NCBI GenBank assembly: GCA_963821935.1
Contig: CAWGFM010000005.1
Location: 620,001 to 684,000 of the forward strand
Length of the DNA stretch: 64,000 nt
Direction of reading: 5' to 3'
DNA from: JAOUEA01 sp963821935
Lineage (GTDB): Bacteria > Actinomycetota > UBA4738 > HRBIN12
This document shows, in pieces, positions 59,890 through 64,000 of this stretch. Position numbers and translations under genes: made by a program. Within the stretch, counting starts at the first letter, position 1. Each line of letters begins with the position of its first letter. Below the pieces are notes generated by a model, which did no database searches, was not told the DNA's origin, and worked only from the letters and a program-made list of their open reading frames with translations.

Positions 59890-62370
59890 TCAGGCCTTTG
59901 CCCGGTCGCCCTTCGGGTCGTGGAAGGGAGCCAGCTGCACGTTCGCAGGGACCTGCCCATCACGAACTTGCACCGTCCAGTCCTCACCATCGATCGCACC
60001 GTGGACCCACGCGAGCCCGACCGAGCCAGAGCCCAGGGTCGGCGCGATCCCTGCCGACGTGACGTGGCCGACCCGGCGTCCCTTGCGGAGGACCGGCTCA
60101 CCGTGCCACAGCGTGGCGCCGGGCACGTGGACCGAGGCCAGCCGGCGTTGGCGCGGCGCGTCCTTCATGGCCGCCAGGGCATCCCGTCCGACGAACGAGC
60201 CCTTCCCGAGATGCACGGTGAAGCCGAGGCCACTCGAGTACGGATCGTCGAGCTGGCCGATGTCGTGACCCCACGAGCGGAACCCTCGTTCCAGGCGGGC
60301 GGCGTCGAACGCGAACGCGCCAGCATGCCGCAGCGCCAGATCACGGCCCGCGTCCACGACACGGTCGTACAGATCGGTCGCGAACTCGGTCGGCACCGAG
60401 AGTTCCCAACCCAGCTCGCCCGTGAACGAGACTCGGAACGCCCAGGCACTCGCCCACCCCACCTCGATCCGGCGAGCGCTCAGGAACGGGAACGCGTGGT
60501 TGGAGAGATCCTCGTCCGTGAGCCGCGCCAGGAGCTCGCGCGACGAAGGCCCCGCCAGGTGGATGGTCGCCCAGCCGCTCGTGACGTCGGAGACGACCGC
60601 TTCCGATCCACCCGCCGCCAAACCGTTGCGCAACAGCCCTTCGGTGCGCCGCTGCGCCAGGGTGGGCGCGAGCACCAGGAACCGGTCCTCGCCCAGCCGT
60701 GTGACGGTGGGATCCATCTCGATCCCGCCGCGCTCGTTGCAGATCACGGTGTAGACGACACGGCCCACCGGCACGTCCAGTTCGGAGGCGCACACGCGCT
60801 GCAGTCCGCTCAAGGCGTCCCGGCCCTCGACCACGAACTTGGAGTACGTGGACAGATCGTAGAGGGCGACCCCTTCGCGGGTGGCGGCCACCTCGTCCCG
60901 CACCGACGGCAACCAGGACGGCTCCTCGAAATCGTAGGTCACCCCGGGATCCACCGCGCCGGGTTCGAACCAGTTGGCGCGCTCCCACCCATCGGCCTGA
61001 CCGAACGCCGCACCCGCGGCTCGCATCCGTTCGTACAGCGGGATGCGGCGAACGCCACGTGCGGTGATCGGCTGCTTGCCGGGCCAATGCATCTCGTACA
61101 GGCCGCCCAGCGATTCCACCGTGCGTTCGTGCAGCCACCAGCGGTTGTTGGCCCACCGGCCCATCCTTGCGACGTCGACGTCTGCCAGGTCGTACGTGGG
61201 ATGACCTTCCACGATCCATTCCGCCAGGGCCATGCCGACACCGGGACCGAAGATGATGCCCTGGGAATTGAGGCCGGCCGCCACCCATAAGCCCGGCACC
61301 TCCGGCAGCTCCCCCAGCTGGAACGCGGCGTCGGGCGTGAAGCTCTCGGGAGCCCGCAGGTAGTGCGAGAAGCCGATCGTGCCCAGTTCCGGAACCCGGA
61401 GCCGGGCGTTGGCCAGCACGGGCGCGAAATGGTCCCAGTCCGGACCGAACTCCACGAAGCCGGTCGTCGGGATGCGATCGGGGGCCATCGGCTTGCCGTT
61501 GGGCTCGAAGGCGCCGATCACGAAACACCGCCGGTGGTGGCGGATGTAGAGATAGCCGTCCAGGTCGCGAAGGAACGGTGCGGCTTCGCGAGCGCCTTCG
61601 GTGGGCTCGGTCATGACCCACACGTGCTCCGCCGGGTACAACGACACGCTGGCACCGGCGAGGCGAGCGAGCTCTCCGGTCCACAGTCCCGTCGCCAGCA
61701 CGACGGTCTCGGCCTCGATCCCACCCCGGTCGGTCTGGACGCCGGTGACCCGTACGCCGTCGGCAGCGCGCAGGAATCCGGTGACCGTCGCGCCCTGGAC
61801 GAACCGTGCTCCTCGGTCCTTCGCGCCCTTGGCCAGCGACAACGCGGCATCGCCCGGATTCACGGTGCCGTCGGTGGGGAAGTTGACGGCGCCGACCAGA
61901 TCGTCGGTGGCGGCGGCGGGCCAGAGCTCACCGAACTCGGCCGGCGTCAGGATCTCGGCGGGGATGTCGAAATCCTGCGCCATGGCAACCCCGTACAGGG
62001 TCTCGGCCATGCGGCCGGGTGTCCGCGCAACGGTGACGGCCCCGTGGCGGCGCATGCCGGTCTCGATCCCGGTCTCGGCGGGCAACGACTCGTAGAGGGC
62101 GGCGTTCACGCGCGACAGCGCGGTCAACGCATGGTTGCCGCGGACCTGGGAGACCAGGCCCGCGGCGTGCCACGTGGTCCCGTTGGTGAGGGTGCCGCGC
62201 TCGACCACGACCACGTCGGTGATGCCCAGCTTCGCGAGGTGGTAGGCGATCGATGAACCGATGATGCCGCCGCCCACGATCACCACTCGGGCGCGCGACG
62301 GCGGGTCGGCCAGGGGATCCAGGATGTCGGCCGAGAGCGCCGAGTTGGCGAGGTGCTCGGGGATCGTCAT
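59890..62370 (-). CDS. FAD oxidoreductase-aminomethyltransferase fusion (dimethylglycine/sarcosine dehydrogenase type)
   Basis: An 826-residue two-part enzyme. The N-terminal DAO domain has IVGGGIIGSSIAYHLA near 31-46 and GTTWHAAGLV at 64-73, where His68 corresponds to the histidine that binds FAD covalently in dimethylglycine dehydrogenase. The FAO-type linker lies about 380-440, and the C-terminal GcvT domain from about 450 (YDLSTYSKF near 512, SFTGELGWELSVP near 652, GLGFTVHLGKG near 720). It oxidatively demethylates an N-methyl glycine derivative and passes the C1 unit to tetrahydrofolate. A TAGGCT -10 lies 10 bases before the ATG. Confidence 0.9.
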   Translation of the reverse strand: MTIPEHLANSALSADILDPLADPPSRARVVIVGGGIIGSSIAYHLAKLGITDVVVVERGTLTNGTTWHAAGLVSQVRGNHALTALSRVNAALYESLPAETGIETGMRRHGAVTVARTPGRMAETLYGVAMAQDFDIPAEILTPAEFGELWPAAATDDLVGAVNFPTDGTVNPGDAALSLAKGAKDRGARFVQGATVTGFLRAADGVRVTGVQTDRGGIEAETVVLATGLWTGELARLAGASVSLYPAEHVWVMTEPTEGAREAAPFLRDLDGYLYIRHHRRCFVIGAFEPNGKPMAPDRIPTTGFVEFGPDWDHFAPVLANARLRVPELGTIGFSHYLRAPESFTPDAAFQLGELPEVPGLWVAAGLNSQGIIFGPGVGMALAEWIVEGHPTYDLADVDVARMGRWANNRWWLHERTVESLGGLYEMHWPGKQPITARGVRRIPLYERMRAAGAAFGQADGWERANWFEPGAVDPGVTYDFEEPSWLPSVRDEVAATREGVALYDLSTYSKFVVEGRDALSGLQRVCASELDVPVGRVVYTVICNERGGIEMDPTVTRLGEDRFLVLAPTLAQRRTEGLLRNGLAAGGSEAVVSDVTSGWATIHLAGPSSRELLARLTDEDLSNHAFPFLSARRIEVGWASAWAFRVSFTGELGWELSVPTEFATDLYDRVVDAGRDLALRHAGAFAFDAARLERGFRSWGHDIGQLDDPYSSGLGFTVHLGKGSFVGRDALAAMKDAPRQRRLASVHVPGATLWHGEPVLRKGRRVGHVTSAGIAPTLGSGSVGLAWVHGAIDGEDWTVQVRDGQVPANVQLAPFHDPKGDRAKA

Positions 62371-62383
62371 CGGTCAGGCGAGC

Positions 62384-63625
62384 CTATCCGCTCAGGGCAT
62401 CGGCGAACGCCCGGACGAGAGCCATGTGGGCGTACTCATCCGGCGGCTCGTCGGCGTCCGGCAGACTCGAGAACCGTGCCACGACCAGATCGGTCGCCCC
62501 GTCGATCGTCACGAACTGACCGTGGATGCCGATCGCGGAGTACAACGGACGTTCCGGGTCATAGATCCACCACTTGTTCCGGTAGAACGCATCCGGGTAG
62601 TCCGCGTCGGGTTCGAACTCCGGCGCATCACGTCGCGCCTGCACGCTGTCGGGGCCTCCCGCCAGCGTGTCCACCACCCACTCGGATGGCACCAGTTGGG
62701 AACCGTCGGGCAGGATGCCACCTCGACGCCACAGCTCCCCGAACCGAGCCAGATCGCGCACGGTGGCGTTGAACCCTCCGCCCACGAACCCGGTGCCGAT
62801 CGCATCGACGGCCAGCGACGCCTCGAACTCTGCACCCATGCGCGACCACAGCTCACGGCCGATCAGCGGCGCCAGCCGCTCTCCGCTCGCGCGTTCGCAG
62901 AGCCACCCGAGCATCGACGTCAACGGCGTGCGGTAGTCGAATGGCCCGCCGTGATCGCGGTCCGCGGGCAGCTCCGCCAGGTAGCGGTAGGTGTCCCGGG
63001 GCGCTGAACCATCCCGCCGAGGGAACCAACCGATCACCCGCCCGAAGACATCGACGTCGCCGCCCTCCTCCTCGTAGACCTCGTTGAACGTCGTGCCCGT
63101 GCGCATGTCCAACACGTGCTGCACGGTCGCGAGCTCCCACGAGGTGCCGGCAAGCTCCTCGATCACCTCGGTCACGAGCTGGCCGGGGTCGAGCTGGCCA
63201 CGGCTCACGAGGATGCCCGCCACCGACGCCACCACCGACTTCGACACCGAGAAGCACAGGTGCCGGGTCGCCGGCTCCATGCCGTTCGCGTACCGCTCCC
63301 ACACGATCGTGCCCTGGTGCAGGACCACGATGCCGTCAGTGGCCAGGCGGTCCAGCAGGTCCTCGAGGGACGATGCTGATCCGTCGTCGAGCTCCACCGT
63401 GAGCGATCCCAGATCCCGCTCGTCGCGCGGAAGCTCCCACACCGTCGATGCAGCGGGGATCGGCGCGCACGGGACCAACTCCTGGAGGTGCTGGAGCCCC
63501 CATCGGTTGAACGGAGGCCTGATCCAGTTGTCCAGGCTCACGATCCGGTCGTCCGGCGGCGGCGAGCCGAGCATCAACCCGAGGTCCGCGGCGGTTGCGA
63601 TGGTCGGTTCCCTGTCGCCCGTCAC
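62384..63625 (-). CDS. Beta-lactamase-fold serine hydrolase
   Basis: A 413-residue cytosolic serine hydrolase of the class C beta-lactamase / 6-aminohexanoate-dimer hydrolase type. The catalytic SxxK is Ser126-Val-Ser-Lys129; the expected YxN reads YRT in a GPFDYRTPLTSMLGW context near 226-240, as in NylB-like hydrolases, and the third motif is HG in GIHGQF. No signal peptide is present, so it is not a cell-wall enzyme. It may hydrolyse an amide or ester. The GTG at 63625 lies 7 bases after TAGCCT, a leaderless arrangement. Confidence 0.82.
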   Translation of the reverse strand: MTGDREPTIATAADLGLMLGSPPPDDRIVSLDNWIRPPFNRWGLQHLQELVPCAPIPAASTVWELPRDERDLGSLTVELDDGSASSLEDLLDRLATDGIVVLHQGTIVWERYANGMEPATRHLCFSVSKSVVASVAGILVSRGQLDPGQLVTEVIEELAGTSWELATVQHVLDMRTGTTFNEVYEEEGGDVDVFGRVIGWFPRRDGSAPRDTYRYLAELPADRDHGGPFDYRTPLTSMLGWLCERASGERLAPLIGRELWSRMGAEFEASLAVDAIGTGFVGGGFNATVRDLARFGELWRRGGILPDGSQLVPSEWVVDTLAGGPDSVQARRDAPEFEPDADYPDAFYRNKWWIYDPERPLYSAIGIHGQFVTIDGATDLVVARFSSLPDADEPPDEYAHMALVRAFADALSG

Positions 63626-63632
63626 GGCGAGC

Positions 63633-63638
63633 AGGCTA
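63633..63638 (-). promoter_or_regulatory. -10 box (TAGCCT) of the serine hydrolase gene
   Basis: On the minus strand TAGCCT is followed by 7 bases and GTG 63625: leaderless spacing. Confidence 0.45.
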
Positions 63639-63699
63639 CCCCAGGCACCGTCCTCGCCGCCGGTCTCAGGCCCCGCGTGGTCGCGCCGATACCTCCTTC

Positions 63700-64000
63700 G
63701 TGGACACGGAGCAGACTCGGGTGCCGGTGATGGCGGCTGCCCCGTCAGCCCGCCGTGGTCGCGTGCTGCTGCTTCGCGTGTTCCTGGGCGCGATGATCGC
63801 CGCCGTGGCCTACGTCGGCGTGCAGGCGTTCCTGCAGCGACCGGTGGAGATCCCCGAGTCGGTCGGGGGGGTCTCCCGTCTTCACGACGCGCTCGCCAGG
63901 AACTTCGCGGAACAGATGCGGACCGATGCCGAGCGGTTCGACCTGCAGGTCGAGACCGGGGCGTTCGGCGAGCGGGGGAAGGCAGAGTTCCTGGTCGTCG
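63700..64000 (+). CDS. Membrane-anchored protein, 5' part only
   Basis: The first 100 residues of a protein that runs off the right edge. After a basic N terminus (AAAPSARRGR) there is one hydrophobic segment near residues 27-43, then a charged extracytoplasmic region (EIPESVGGVSRLHDALARN). It starts at GTG 63700; ATG 63730 is an alternative. No family can be assigned from the visible part. Divergent from the serine hydrolase gene. Confidence 0.6.
   Translation, partial: MDTEQTRVPVMAAAPSARRGRVLLLRVFLGAMIAAVAYVGVQAFLQRPVEIPESVGGVSRLHDALARNFAEQMRTDAERFDLQVETGAFGERGKAEFLVV

Noticed and set aside
1..64000. CRISPR array, prophage, transposon or integron
   Set aside because: No regularly spaced repeats, no transposase, integrase, capsid or cas gene, and no terminal inverted repeats or target-site duplications were seen. 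Base composition is uniform.

Overview
The window is GC-rich (about two thirds G+C), densely packed DNA with frequent GTG starts, many 4-base stop/start overlaps (ATGA or GTGA), and many genes whose start codon lies 6-8 bases after a TANNNT -10 box, so their transcripts are probably leaderless. With the gene families present (DUF2252, Tat/lipobox exported proteins, actinobacterial-type IlvD and ThrC, PYROXD2-like flavoproteins, several Gfo/Idh/MocA dehydrogenases), this suggests an aerobic heterotrophic member of the Actinomycetota or a related deep terrabacterial lineage. No rRNA, tRNA, CRISPR array, insertion sequence, prophage or plasmid gene was seen.

Region by region. 0-9.3 kb: housekeeping and uncharacterised genes, including an unusual small leader gene with hairpin and terminator (278-430), a DUF2252 protein, membrane proteins, an ArsR/AHSA1 pair with a palindromic operator, and two genes each broken by one apparent extra base (a serine hydrolase and a glycine-rich protein). 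9.3-13.4 kb: a coupled ilvD-thrC-agmatine deiminase operon. 13.4-26.2 kb: amine and methyl-group flavoenzymes (DAO-type oxidase, GcvT-like protein, amidase, PYROXD2-like oxidoreductase, monoamine oxidase), a DMT exporter, an amidohydrolase, an acyl-CoA dehydrogenase and a Tat-exported phosphoesterase.

26.2-53.3 kb is a carbohydrate/polyol-type catabolic island. It has two complete ABC importers (a PotABCD-like one at 32.9-36.9 kb and a UgpABEC-like one at 49.0-53.3 kb), three Gfo/Idh/MocA dehydrogenases, a ROK protein, an FGGY kinase, a zinc alcohol dehydrogenase, several SDRs, two cupin proteins, and GntR/UTRA and IclR regulators. Four promoters spread over 18 kb of the island carry the same tandem ACYGGTAT-type half-sites, 21-22 bases upstream of the -10 box, which argues that one regulator, most simply the GntR protein encoded inside the island, controls both transporters and the catabolic genes. 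Within the island, an IclR-led, translationally coupled operon (38.8-45.6 kb) carries a thiamine-dependent E1 alpha/beta pair with no E2 or E3, plus a sugar-isomerase-like TIM barrel, a tandem ferredoxin-fold protein, SDRs and a quinone oxidoreductase. It looks like a catabolic route I cannot name.

53.3-64 kb: an ADP-forming acyl-CoA synthetase, a second PYROXD2-like flavoprotein divergent from a TetR-nucleoside hydrolase-ribokinase operon with matched operators, a fused FAD oxidase/GcvT (dimethylglycine/sarcosine dehydrogenase type), a beta-lactamase-fold hydrolase, and the beginning of a membrane protein cut off at the window edge.
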